Shown here in pieces: positions 1 to 7,113 of a stretch of 37,421 bases of DNA. The notes beneath the pieces are model-generated. The model did no database searches. It saw nothing but the letters and a program-made list of their open reading frames with translations, and was not told where the DNA came from. Source of the DNA: Planctomycetota bacterium (GTDB lineage Bacteria; Planctomycetota; Planctomycetia; Planctomycetales; Planctomycetaceae). Every line of letters starts with the position of its first letter. Within the stretch, counting starts at the first letter, position 1. The translations under genes were made by a program, and so were the position numbers. The stretch lies in the NCBI GenBank assembly GCA_018242525.1, contig JAFEBS010000089.1, forward strand, positions 1 through 37,421. Reading direction: 5' to 3'.

Positions 1-236
1 ATGTGGTTCACCGTGCGCTTACGAGCGACAGATCCTGTCGCCATGGCCAATCCGTCACTCGCCCGGCTGGCGTGAATGAGCCGCAAACGGAAGCAGAACT
101 GGCCGCACTCCGCCGAAGCGTTCTGCGCGGGTCGCCTTACGGCGATGAGATCTGGCCAGACATGGCCACCGAAATCCTCGGACTGGAAATCACAACGCGA
201 CCCTGGGGAAGACCACAGGGTCGGTGGAGAGCGTGA
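1..236 (+). pseudogene. RAYT (REP-associated tyrosine transposase) C-terminal fragment, cut by left edge
   Basis: Only the tail of a transposase of the IS200-like/RAYT group is present. Frame 2 reads ILSPWP near residue 10, a stretch typical of the region before the RAYT C-terminus. The family ending (NEPQTEAELAALRRSV, then GSPYGDE and a terminal RPWGRPQ) continues in frame 3 after about position 75. A frameshift therefore lies near 65-80 and the gene is broken, independently of the truncation by the window edge. The stop (TGA, 234-236) lies inside the first copy of a REP-like repeat, the usual RAYT/REP layout. A second RAYT fragment, an N-terminal one, follows at 388, so these are pieces of two copies or of one rearranged copy. 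The family assignment is from memory of RAYT sequences. The HUH and catalytic Tyr regions are not in this piece. Confidence 0.6.
5..22 (+). repeat. Left copy of an inverted match shared by the two window ends
   Basis: GGTTCACCGTGCGCTTAC at 5-22 recurs exactly on the minus strand at 37,399-37,416. With three more bases on the outer side the match is 20 of 21 (TG[T/C] before it). Both copies can be read as CGSPCAY in one frame. On the right this is part of a CHC2 zinc-finger gene. On the left it abuts RAYT sequence. Confidence 0.7.
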
Positions 237-323
237 CGGCGATTGAGTCGCACTGCGGTAGCTGACCAGTCGTGCTCCCACCGACGCGGGGTCGGTGGAG
301 AGCGTGACGGCGCTTGGGTCGCA
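218..323. repeat. Pair of REP-like repeats with a hairpin
   Basis: A 36-nt unit beginning GGGTCGGTGGAGAGCGTGAC occurs at 218-253 and again at 288-323 with two differences. Between and into the second copy, CCACCGAC (278-285) pairs with GTCGGTGG (291-298) across a 5-nt loop. Repeats of this shape beside RAYT fragments fit the REP elements that RAYT enzymes act on. That link is known for the family and is inferred here. Confidence 0.6.
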
Positions 324-387
324 CCGGGAGAACTCACAGGGGACAGGACTCTTTGACATTCAGGGGAGGGGGCGTTTAGCTGTCAGG

Positions 388-681
388 ATGCCCCGTCCTC
401 CGCGAGCCGATGAAGCTGGTGGGCTATATCATGCCCTGAACCGGGGGAATTCACCCGCCGAGATCTTCCACAAAGCAGGTGACTTTCAGGCGTTTGAGCG
501 AATCCTGAGTGAGGGCCTGCAACTGTACGACGTGCAACTGTTTTCGTATCAGTGAATGCGAAACCACTGGCATCTGGTGTTGCGTCCGAATCAAGCCGGG
601 GGAATGTGTCATTTCCTGCGGTGGATCACGGCCACGCACACGATGCGTTCTCACACTCATGACCACACCTCCGGCGAAGGC
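388..681 (+). pseudogene. RAYT transposase N-terminal fragment with in-frame stop
   Basis: From ATG 388 the reading frame gives MPRPPRADEAGGLYHALNRG, the standard N-terminus of RAYT/IS200-like transposases. It runs 55 residues to a TGA at 553-555. The same frame then continues directly with NHWHLVLRPNQAGGM, which contains the HUH motif (HWH), and RWITATHTMR up to HTSGEG at about 681. In intact relatives this is continuous, with a Leu where the TGA stands. It is thus a nonsense-mutated copy that also loses all sequence after HTSGEG, including the catalytic tyrosine helix. It cannot encode an active enzyme. The truncation point lies just upstream of the end of the opposing LolD gene. Confidence 0.75.
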
Positions 682-715
682 CAAGAAATCAAAGGCCAGG
701 ACGGTCAGCCCCCTT

Positions 716-732
716 TTTTCCACGGGCTGCTA
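716..732. repeat. 17-nt repeat containing the lolD stop codon (copy 1)
   Basis: TTTTCCACGGGCTGCTA at 716-732 is identical to 1667-1683. On the minus strand it reads TAG followed by CAGCCCGTGGAAAA. In both places the TAG is the stop codon of the gene ending there (lolD-like here, hemG at the other copy). Confidence 0.7.
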
Positions 733-1407
733 GCGCTGTTCAAGGTGCCCTTCCCGCAGTTCGCAGTGCTTGGGGAACCGGTCGGCCAGTTCGTTGCTGT
801 GAGTCACACAAACCAGCAGCGTGTTGAATTCGCGGTTCAGTTCCAGCAGCAGCGATCCCACGCTTTCCGCAGTAGCACGATCCAGATTTCCGGTCGGTTC
901 GTCAGCCAGTAGCAGTGTCGGTTGATTGATCAACGCGCGACAGACGGCAACCCGTTGACGTTCACCGCCCGAAAGTTGTGCCGGGCGATGCGACATCCGT
1001 TGATCCAACCCGACTCGCTGCAGTAGCTCCCTGGCACGCGATTCCGTTGCGGCAGTTGCTCCTGCGCCCGGTAGAGTCGGGATCAGCACATTTTCCAGGA
1101 CCGTACATTGAGGCAGCAGGTGGTGATCCTGAAAAATGAAGCCAATCTGGTGATTCCGAAACTCGGCCTGTTGTGCTGCATTGAATGTAAAGGGGTTGTG
1201 TCCACCGAGGGAAACTGTCCCTGACGTGGGTGAATCGAGTGCTCCCAGGATGTAGAGCAACGTGCTTTTGCCACTGCCAGACGGACCGGTGATGGCCAGG
1301 GCCTCACCACGTTCCATCGCCAGATCCAGACCTCGCAGGATCGACAGCGTCCCGTTGGCAGTCACGTAATCCTTGCTCAACTGTCGAACGTCCAGCGTGG
1401 CGGGCAT
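730..1407 (-). CDS. ABC transporter ATP-binding protein, LolD/MacB family
   Basis: ATPase subunit of an ABC exporter of the LolD/MacB/FtsE type, which works in the cytoplasm on a membrane permease. In the 225-residue product the Walker A is GPSGSGKST at residues 41-49. After it come the Q-loop region (IGFIFQDHHLLPQCT, a LolD-like stretch), the signature LSGGERQRVA, Walker B LLLADEPTGNLD and the switch His in VTHS. I chose ATG 1407 over an upstream in-frame ATG at 1479 because GGAG lies 6 nt before it and the extra 24 residues do not match the family. Length is normal for LolD (about 220-230). No permease gene is adjacent: downstream lies transposon debris and upstream hemG, so the substrate (lipoprotein, peptide or drug) cannot be told. 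The stop codon sits in a dispersed repeat. Confidence 0.9.
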   Translation of the reverse strand: MPATLDVRQLSKDYVTANGTLSILRGLDLAMERGEALAITGPSGSGKSTLLYILGALDSPTSGTVSLGGHNPFTFNAAQQAEFRNHQIGFIFQDHHLLPQCTVLENVLIPTLPGAGATAATESRARELLQRVGLDQRMSHRPAQLSGGERQRVAVCRALINQPTLLLADEPTGNLDRATAESVGSLLLELNREFNTLLVCVTHSNELADRFPKHCELREGHLEQR

Positions 1408-1507
1408 CGAGAACTCCGATTGAAATCCACTGCAGTTGCTGCAGGACGAGGATACTTGGAAGCGGAAGGACTTGTCCATTCCGAGCAGGGAAAAGTGAAT
1501 CGGGGAT

Positions 1508-1649
1508 CACCACGGAGTCACGGAGGGCACTGTGGTGAAGAAGGACATCTTTGGGGTGGCGTTTAGATTGGCTCAGCAATCTCGTCTGTGATGCAGCGAG
1601 GTAATGAAACTGACCGGGTTTTCACCGTGTCCTCCGTGCCTCCGTGGTG
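1508..1649. repeat. Inverted repeat of CACGGAG type between lolD-like gene and hemG
   Basis: CACCACGGAGTCACGGAGGG (from 1508, arm to 1530) is matched on the other strand by 1627-1649 (CCTCCGTGCCTCCGTGGTG). The arms are about 23 nt with two mismatches and lie about 96 nt apart. Sequences of this CACGGAG kind are dispersed intergenic repeats in several bacterial lineages. No gene is seen in 1480-1680 otherwise. Confidence 0.7.
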
Positions 1650-1666
1650 CAGATCTTTTCACCGAA

Positions 1667-1683
1667 TTTTCCACGGGCTGCTA
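1667..1683. repeat. 17-nt repeat containing the hemG stop codon (copy 2)
   Basis: Exact copy of 716-732. On the minus strand the TAG that ends hemG is the first triplet of TAGCAGCCCGTGGAAAA. The sequence was probably captured by insertion of a short repeat at the gene end (inference). Confidence 0.7.
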
Positions 1684-3123
1684 TCCCTGCATTGCGACCG
1701 CTGCCGCCGCCTCGCCACTGCTGATTGCATCAGGAACTCCCACGCCGCGCAGAGCGTTTCCCGCCAGGGCCAGTCCGGCGTGCGTGGCTGTCCGGGATTC
1801 AATTCGGCCGACGCGGTCGAGATGTCCCACGTGGTACTGTGGCATCGCCCGGGGATAGCGGACGACCAGCGAGAATTCAGCATCCCCCTGCACGCCGAAA
1901 ATCTCGCCCAGTTCTTGCATCACCACGCGACAAAGTGTTTCGTCATCCAGATCGAACATCTCCGGTTGCATTGCGCCGCCGACGAAAGTTCGCATCAAGA
2001 CGGAATCAGCAGGAGCCCGGACAGGGAACTTGCGGCTGGAAAAGGACGTTGCCAGGATGCGACGGCGTTCACAGTGCGGGACCACCAGTCCGAACGAATC
2101 CAGGGGATGTCGCACGTTTGCCAATTTGTGTCCGGTCACCACAATGGCACTCGACGCATATTCGATCCCGGCCAAATCCGTTGCCAGGTCGGAATCCAGG
2201 TCCTGCAGCAATCGAGCCGCCTGATGAGCCGTGGTGGCGACAATCACGGCATCAAATTCCTCCGGCATGCCGTCGGACAGGACGAGCTTGTATCCGATGG
2301 GTCGAGACGCCCGCTGCACCGCTTGAATCCTGGTCGACGTGCGGATCTGGCAACCCGCCACAACGGTCGTGCGCAGCGCCACCAGCAGTTCTTCCATCCC
2401 CTCGGCCAGTCCCGCAAACAGACCATATCGGGCGCCGCTGGAAGTGGTGTCTGAAGGTTCCGCGGAATTCTGCCGGTCAACGGAGCGTTGTTTCAGGGAC
2501 GCACGCAGCAGGCTGCCAAACTGGCGTTCCATCTCCAGGAACCGAGGCATCGTCGCCGCCACACTCAGTTTTTCCGGATCTGAGGTGTAGATTCCGCCGA
2601 CCAGCGGTTGAACGAGCTTGTCCAGAGCTTCGCGACCGAACCGGCGACGCACGAAATCGGCCAGACTTTCGTCTGCGAAATTGCCCGGAGGCACGAACCA
2701 TTCCAGGAACATCCGCAACTTGCCCCAGGGCGTCAGCAGGGGCGTGGTCAGCATCGGCCAAGCCGCAGACGGACTGATCAACTGAAATCCATCCGGGACC
2801 CTCACCGGCCGTCCCTCGAACAGCACGTGTGCCCCGCGATACCGGGCATCTGTGGCGACCAGGCGATGCTCGAGCCCCAGCCGTCGACACAGGCCGACAG
2901 CACCAGGCTTGTTCGTGAGGAAACTGTCGGCACCGGTGTCAACAAGGTAATCACCGACCTGCTGCGTTCCAACAATCCCGCCCAATCGCGGACTGGCTTC
3001 AAACAGCGTGATCGCCGTCGAGGCCGGATCGCCTCGAGACAACTCGATCAGGCGGTGGGCCGCGGACAGGCCTGACAGGCCGCCACCAATGATCGCGATT
3101 CGTCGTATTGGGTCAGGTTCCAT
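1681..3123 (-). CDS. hemG: Oxygen-dependent protoporphyrinogen (coproporphyrinogen) oxidase
   Basis: FAD enzyme of late heme synthesis that oxidises the porphyrinogen macrocycle (the HemG/HemY family; some members use coproporphyrinogen III). The 480-residue product starts with a Rossmann FAD-binding motif, IIGGGLSGLSAAHRL at residues 11-25. It contains the internal amine-oxidase-like fold and ends with LALAGNALRGVGVPDAISSG, the second FAD contact typical of this family. Length is normal. It lies 26 nt downstream of hemE on the same strand, so the two consecutive or near-consecutive heme steps are probably co-transcribed. The RBS is weak (GTGAG about 11 nt before the ATG), so translation may lean on coupling to hemE. 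The symbol hemY is also used for this family. Sequence alone cannot separate the protoporphyrin- from the coproporphyrin-dependent branch. Confidence 0.92.
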   Translation of the reverse strand: MEPDPIRRIAIIGGGLSGLSAAHRLIELSRGDPASTAITLFEASPRLGGIVGTQQVGDYLVDTGADSFLTNKPGAVGLCRRLGLEHRLVATDARYRGAHVLFEGRPVRVPDGFQLISPSAAWPMLTTPLLTPWGKLRMFLEWFVPPGNFADESLADFVRRRFGREALDKLVQPLVGGIYTSDPEKLSVAATMPRFLEMERQFGSLLRASLKQRSVDRQNSAEPSDTTSSGARYGLFAGLAEGMEELLVALRTTVVAGCQIRTSTRIQAVQRASRPIGYKLVLSDGMPEEFDAVIVATTAHQAARLLQDLDSDLATDLAGIEYASSAIVVTGHKLANVRHPLDSFGLVVPHCERRRILATSFSSRKFPVRAPADSVLMRTFVGGAMQPEMFDLDDETLCRVVMQELGEIFGVQGDAEFSLVVRYPRAMPQYHVGHLDRVGRIESRTATHAGLALAGNALRGVGVPDAISSGEAAAAVAMQG

Positions 3124-3149
3124 CGCTGGTTACTCACGTCCGGGCGCGG

Positions 3150-4193
3150 CTACTTGCGGCCCATTTCATGAACCATCTCAACCAGCGCCTTGACATTGTC
3201 GGGCGGAACTTCCGGAAAGACGCCATGACCCAGGTTGAAAATGTGTCCCGGACGGCCGCCAGCGGCGTCAAGAATGGCCCGGGCCCGAGCCCGCAGCGTC
3301 GGTAGATCAGCCATCAGCGAGACCGGGTCCAGGTTTCCCTGGACACCGACGTCGTAGCCAACCGTTCGCCAGCCGTCCGCCAGATCGACTCGCCAGTCCA
3401 ATCCAATCACATCGCCCCCCGATTCACGCAGCAGTGGCAGCAGTGCGGGATTGCCCGTCAGGAAGTTAATGACCGGAACCCCCGGGTGAATCCCCTGGAC
3501 CACCTGGCGGGTGTAGGGCAGGACGTAACGCCGGTAATCCGCAGGTGACAGGCATCCGGCCCAACTGTCAAACAATTGGACCGCCTGACAGCCGGCATCG
3601 ATCTGGGCATTGATATAGCGGATCAGGCTCCGCGACAACCGCTCCATCAGCGTCCGCCAGGCCCCTTCATCACAGTACATCAGTCGTTTGGTCGCGAGAT
3701 AGTTTTTGGAACTGCCTCCCTCAATGACATACGACGCCAGCGTGAACGGGGCACCGGCGAATCCGAGCAGCGGGATGTCGGCGGGCAGATCGCGACGAAT
3801 CAGCTTCACGGCGTCAAACACAAACTGCATCGAATTGACGGATTCCAATTCATGGAACCGGTCAACTTCCGCAGCAGTCCGGATCGGATTGTGGATCACG
3901 GGGCCTTCCCCCTTGGCATATTCCAGGTCGATCCCCATCGGTTCCAGCATCGGCAGCAGGTCGGCAAACAGGATGGCGGCATCCACGCCCAGGACTCGCT
4001 GGGCGGTCAACGTGACTTCGGCCGCCAGTTCGGGCCGTTTGCAGAGCTCGATGAACGTAACCTTGCTGCGAACCGACATGTATTCCGGCAGGTAACGTCC
4101 GGCCTGGCGCATGATCCAGACGGGAGTGGTATCAGTCGGTTCGCGGCGGGCAGCTTTGAGAAGTCGGCAGTTTTGCAAGGCAGGTGTCAGCAT
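3150..4193 (-). CDS. hemE: Uroporphyrinogen decarboxylase
   Basis: Cytosolic enzyme that removes four carboxyl groups from uroporphyrinogen III to give coproporphyrinogen III. Both family signatures are visible in the 347-residue protein: PVWIMRQAGRYLPEY at 24-38, with the substrate-binding Arg, and GFAGAPFTLASYVIEGG at 144-160. The catalytic Asp region is FADLLPM (Asp78). Length matches the family. It is the first gene of a probable hemE-hemG operon. A TACAAT hexamer lies just upstream on the minus strand, in the 176-nt gap to the HDOD gene, but without a convincing -35 box. Confidence 0.96.
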   Translation of the reverse strand: MLTPALQNCRLLKAARREPTDTTPVWIMRQAGRYLPEYMSVRSKVTFIELCKRPELAAEVTLTAQRVLGVDAAILFADLLPMLEPMGIDLEYAKGEGPVIHNPIRTAAEVDRFHELESVNSMQFVFDAVKLIRRDLPADIPLLGFAGAPFTLASYVIEGGSSKNYLATKRLMYCDEGAWRTLMERLSRSLIRYINAQIDAGCQAVQLFDSWAGCLSPADYRRYVLPYTRQVVQGIHPGVPVINFLTGNPALLPLLRESGGDVIGLDWRVDLADGWRTVGYDVGVQGNLDPVSLMADLPTLRARARAILDAAGGRPGHIFNLGHGVFPEVPPDNVKALVEMVHEMGRK

Positions 4194-4323
4194 GGCAGCT
4201 CCGGGTAGTGAAACCGGATTGTAGCCGCCAGGCGACTTCGCGAGTAGCGAACGCCACTTCCGGCAACTTGCGACTGTGGTTGGTAACGCAAGACTCTGCG
4301 TTCAAGCTACTTTACCGCCCGTC

Positions 4324-4338
4324 CCGGCGTGGCGCCGG
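4324..4338. terminator. GC-rich hairpin downstream of HDOD gene
   Basis: CCGGCG (4324-4329) and CGCCGG (4333-4338) form a perfect 6-bp stem with a 3-nt loop about 32 nt after the stop of the minus-strand HDOD gene. No T-run follows on the minus strand, so intrinsic termination is doubtful. Confidence 0.3.
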
Positions 4339-4369
4339 CTTTCACAGTCGTTCTTCGGGGCGACGGATG

Positions 4370-5284
4370 CTAGAAATTCAACATCTCGGCCGCGTTATGG
4401 TTGGCGACGGGCATGATTTTGGGGGCGATTTCCTGAAGTCGGCTGCCGGCGCGGACCACGCCGCAGTCTTCCAGCAAGAGAATGCCGGGGTTCTGACGGA
4501 GGTCGTACTCGGTGGCCGGGACGTCCCATTGCAGGTGATTGGCCATGTGGTCGCAGGTCGCAATCAGCGCCACGAAGCGGCGATGCCCTTCCGACTGCTG
4601 GGGCTTGTGATGAAACCGAACCGCGTCGCTCAGCATGTCGGGTAACGCATTCTTCTGGACAAACCAGGCCCCGACTTCGCAGTGAGTCGTTCCGAGGTGA
4701 TTGGTTTCCCGCTGCAAGGCCTCGTGCTCACCATCAAATGTCATCGGGTCAATCGTCAGGAATTCTTCTGGAAAGCAGACGCAGATCAGCATCCGGCCAA
4801 TGTCGTGGATCAGGCCGCCGGTAAACTCTTCCCCATGAAAGCCCGCGTCCAGGGACTGATTCACTTCCATGGCCAGCAACGCGGTCAAAAAGCTGTGACG
4901 CCACAAGGCATGACGGATACTTTCTTCCGCCAGGGTCATTTTCTTCATCATGCTGCTGAAACTGGCAGACAGAATCAGATTCTTGCACTGCCGAAGTCCC
5001 AACCGGATCACGGCTTGATGCAGGTTCACGACGGTGCGGCTGCCACTGAACAGGACACTGTTGGCCAGCCGGAGGATTTCGGTGGCCAAAGTTGCATCGC
5101 GTTCGACAACGGCAGAGAATTCGTTGATCGAGCAGTCTGGATCCTTGACGATTTCCAGCGCCTGCGCCGCCACCGCTGGCAGCATCTTCAAATGATTGGC
5201 ACGCAGTCGCAACCGGTCCAGGACTGCCTCTGGAATCTCCGGCGTACTTGGCAGGGAGGGGATCAGGTCATCGACACTGAGCAT
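4370..5284 (-). CDS. HDOD domain protein
   Basis: 304-residue protein made almost wholly of an HDOD domain, a catalytically inert relative of HD phosphohydrolases found in signalling proteins. The N-terminal half shows the usual HDOD opening (LKMLPAVAAQALEIVKDPDCS, then IEL-type helices with DATLATEILRLANSV). Later come LIHDIGRMLI and a HHKP motif near residue 227, which retain some HD-type histidines. No sensor or output domain is fused to it. It sits between hemE and a FixJ-like regulator gene on the same strand, separated by 172 nt from the latter, so a shared signalling role is possible but not shown. Start ATG 5284 has a weak GGA element upstream. Confidence 0.85.
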   Translation of the reverse strand: MLSVDDLIPSLPSTPEIPEAVLDRLRLRANHLKMLPAVAAQALEIVKDPDCSINEFSAVVERDATLATEILRLANSVLFSGSRTVVNLHQAVIRLGLRQCKNLILSASFSSMMKKMTLAEESIRHALWRHSFLTALLAMEVNQSLDAGFHGEEFTGGLIHDIGRMLICVCFPEEFLTIDPMTFDGEHEALQRETNHLGTTHCEVGAWFVQKNALPDMLSDAVRFHHKPQQSEGHRRFVALIATCDHMANHLQWDVPATEYDLRQNPGILLLEDCGVVRAGSRLQEIAPKIMPVANHNAAEMLNF

Positions 5285-5322
5285 GGCGTAGCATCCAGTG
5301 GCAAAGGGGGGGAGGGGACATC

Positions 5323-5341
5323 AGCTTTGCCCGACAAAGCT
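5323..5341. repeat. Perfect 7-bp palindromic hairpin in intergenic region
   Basis: AGCTTTG (5323-5329), loop CCCGA, CAAAGCT (5335-5341). It lies between the FixJ-like gene and the HDOD gene, upstream of the latter. It resembles a dispersed short palindrome rather than a terminator because no T-run follows on either side. Confidence 0.5.
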
Positions 5342-5456
5342 ACCTGCCACCGTCCCTGGGGTATCGGTGATTTGACGATCGACTTTGAGCCGGGGGCAGG
5401 CAAATTTGAATGACAACGGATGGAACTCCCGACGATCCAGAGGCTGAACACCTGCA

Positions 5457-6110
5457 TTACGAGGCGTGACTTTGAACGGGATCCGGCAGGATCTGCTGCT
5501 CCAATTCTTCGACCCGGACCGCGAAGCGGATCAAGTCGGCAATGGATTCAGCACCGATCTTGGCCATCAGCCGACGGCGACGGTCTTCGATGGTTCTCAA
5601 CGCAGCGCCGATTTCGAAGGCGATTTCCTTATTGAGCTTTCCCTGGCCCACCAGTTTCAGGATTCGGCGTTCTTCGGGGTTGATGGCATCCCAGATCTGA
5701 ACGATCCGATCTCGCTCGGCCTTGCGAGCCAGCAGGCGTTCGCTGACATGCAGCGCTTCGGTAATTGCCATGCTGATCTTGTGCTGAGGTGCTGTTTTTT
5801 CGAGAAACGTGACTGCACCCGCATGCATGGCGTCGACAGCGATTGGCGTTTCGGCATATCCCGTCACGATGATGGTGGGGATCACCAGTTTCAGGGTTCG
5901 CAGGTGCCGCAGCAGGTCCAGCCCGCTCATCCCCTGCATTCGCAGGTCCGTGACCAGGCAACAGGGACCGTCTTCGACATAGGCGGCGAGGAATTCACTG
6001 GCATTCGTAAATGACACCGCTTCCAATCGCATCGAGACAACCACTGAAACCAATGTCTGACGTGCATCCGGATCGTCGTCGATCACGTAGACGACAGGGA
6101 GTTGATCCAT
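5457..6110 (-). CDS. FixJ/NarL-type response regulator
   Basis: Two-domain response regulator of 217 residues. The REC domain (1-120) has acidic residues Asp11/Asp12, phospho-acceptor Asp55 in VTDLRMQGMSG, and Lys105 in FLEKTA, a FixJ-like ending. The C-terminal LuxR/GerE helix-turn-helix spans about 145-205 (LNKEIAFEIGAALRTIEDRR). On phosphorylation it would bind DNA and activate transcription. The start at ATG 6110 is set by a strong GGAGGG 8 nt upstream. The open frame extends 55 codons further but without family similarity. No histidine kinase gene is adjacent. The neighbouring upstream gene (6375-7055) carries a HisKA-like box and REC domain and may belong to the same phosphorelay. Confidence 0.92.
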   Translation of the reverse strand: MDQLPVVYVIDDDPDARQTLVSVVVSMRLEAVSFTNASEFLAAYVEDGPCCLVTDLRMQGMSGLDLLRHLRTLKLVIPTIIVTGYAETPIAVDAMHAGAVTFLEKTAPQHKISMAITEALHVSERLLARKAERDRIVQIWDAINPEERRILKLVGQGKLNKEIAFEIGAALRTIEDRRRRLMAKIGAESIADLIRFAVRVEELEQQILPDPVQSHAS

Positions 6111-6320
6111 GTGAATCCCTCCAGATTCCATAACTGCGAGGAAAGAGTGTTCGATGAAAGTTGAGCCCATTCCTGATTCGAATTCAAGTGCCACAGGAAA
6201 TGGGATGTTGCCAGATGACGAGACGGCGTCCTGGAATATCCAATACTTTCGGCCAGATTGGACATCCAACGTCAACCGTTATCTTTCTTGCGGGAACCGT
6301 ATCAGAATCGTCGGCTGGCG

Positions 6321-6396
6321 GCGCGTGGAAAAAGGTGTCTGACCCTCTCCGGGCACGCAGTGCCCTCCAAAGGATCAGTCACTTTTTTCCACGCGC
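6321..6396. repeat. Long compound palindrome overlapping the 3' end of a response-regulator gene
   Basis: The left arm GCGCGTGGAAAAAGGTGTCT (from 6321, arm to 6344) is the near-perfect reverse complement of 6372-6396. Nested inside is a second perfect hairpin, GGGCAC GCA GTGCCC (6351-6365). The right arm supplies the last codons (LRVEKSD) and the TGA of the gene that ends at 6375. The shape suggests a small non-autonomous element, and it could also act as a bidirectional terminator. The rest of 6111-6374 holds no gene. Confidence 0.75.
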
Positions 6397-7055
6397 AGCT
6401 TGCGAGCATCGAGCAATTCGCGAACCTTTAACAGAAATTCCGGCATTTTGAACGGCTTTCTCAAAAAAGACTGGCTGACTGTGAAATCAAGGTCGTCTGA
6501 ATCCTCCACAATTCCGCTGAGAAACAGTGATGGCAACCCCGGGAAATCCGTTCGCAGGGATTCAGCCAATTGGATCCCGGACATTTCCGGCATCCGCATG
6601 TCGGTCACGAGGAGATGAATTTGCCCCGCGAATCGTGCCGCCACGGAAAGTGCCTCCGGTCCGTGCCCCGCCTCCAGGACATTGTAACCTTGCAGTATCA
6701 GAACATTACGAAGCAGCCGCCGAACTTCCGACTTATCTTCCACCAACAAAATGGTTTTGACTCCGGAATCCGACGCGACGGAGTTGTTTGACACCAGTGC
6801 GTGTTCGCTGCTCTGTTGGGAGTCCTGCCCGTGCAAAACGTGACTAAGTTGCCGAATTAACGCTGCGGCCCGCGTCACGGCGTCGCAGACACTGGCGACA
6901 AGCGGGCGATCAGGATCCGTCACCCGCATCGTCGAAAGCAGTTGGCTGGACGAGCATGAAATCACCAGCAGTTGATTATTGAGGTCGTGAATCAGACTGC
7001 TGGCGGTTTGCCCTGATCCCGATGGATGGATCGGGACCGGTTCCGGATCGCTCAT
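6375..7055 (-). CDS. Response regulator with N-terminal HisKA-like box, no kinase domain
   Basis: 226-residue protein. Residues 20-75 contain LIHDLNNQLLVI, like the H-box of hybrid histidine kinases (xHDxNN), followed by a second helix (VTRAAALIRQLSHVL), so a dimerisation/phosphotransfer hairpin is plausible with His23 as acceptor. No HATPase_c domain follows. Instead a linker leads to a full REC domain (101-218) with Glu106/Asp107, phospho-acceptor Asp152 in VTDMRMPEMSG, Ser180 and Lys200 in LRKPF. It has no DNA-binding output. It may act as a phosphotransfer or sink protein for the FixJ-like regulator next door. I chose ATG 7055 (AGAGGA 11 nt upstream) because the longer frame overlaps the pfkB stop. 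Its last codons come from a palindromic repeat. Confidence 0.8.
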   Translation of the reverse strand: MSDPEPVPIHPSGSGQTASSLIHDLNNQLLVISCSSSQLLSTMRVTDPDRPLVASVCDAVTRAAALIRQLSHVLHGQDSQQSSEHALVSNNSVASDSGVKTILLVEDKSEVRRLLRNVLILQGYNVLEAGHGPEALSVAARFAGQIHLLVTDMRMPEMSGIQLAESLRTDFPGLPSLFLSGIVEDSDDLDFTVSQSFLRKPFKMPEFLLKVRELLDARKLRVEKSD

Positions 7056-7113
7056 TCGGGTCGATTCCTCTGACGATATCACCAATGCATGTCCGCGGAT
7101 GATATCCATTCCA

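Noticed and set aside
1030..1060. TGGCAC sequences elsewhere (near 1,030, 5,210, 11,280, 15,728, 19,782 and 31,570) as sigma-54 promoters
   Set aside because: None has GC exactly 10 nt after the GG; several lie inside coding sequence.
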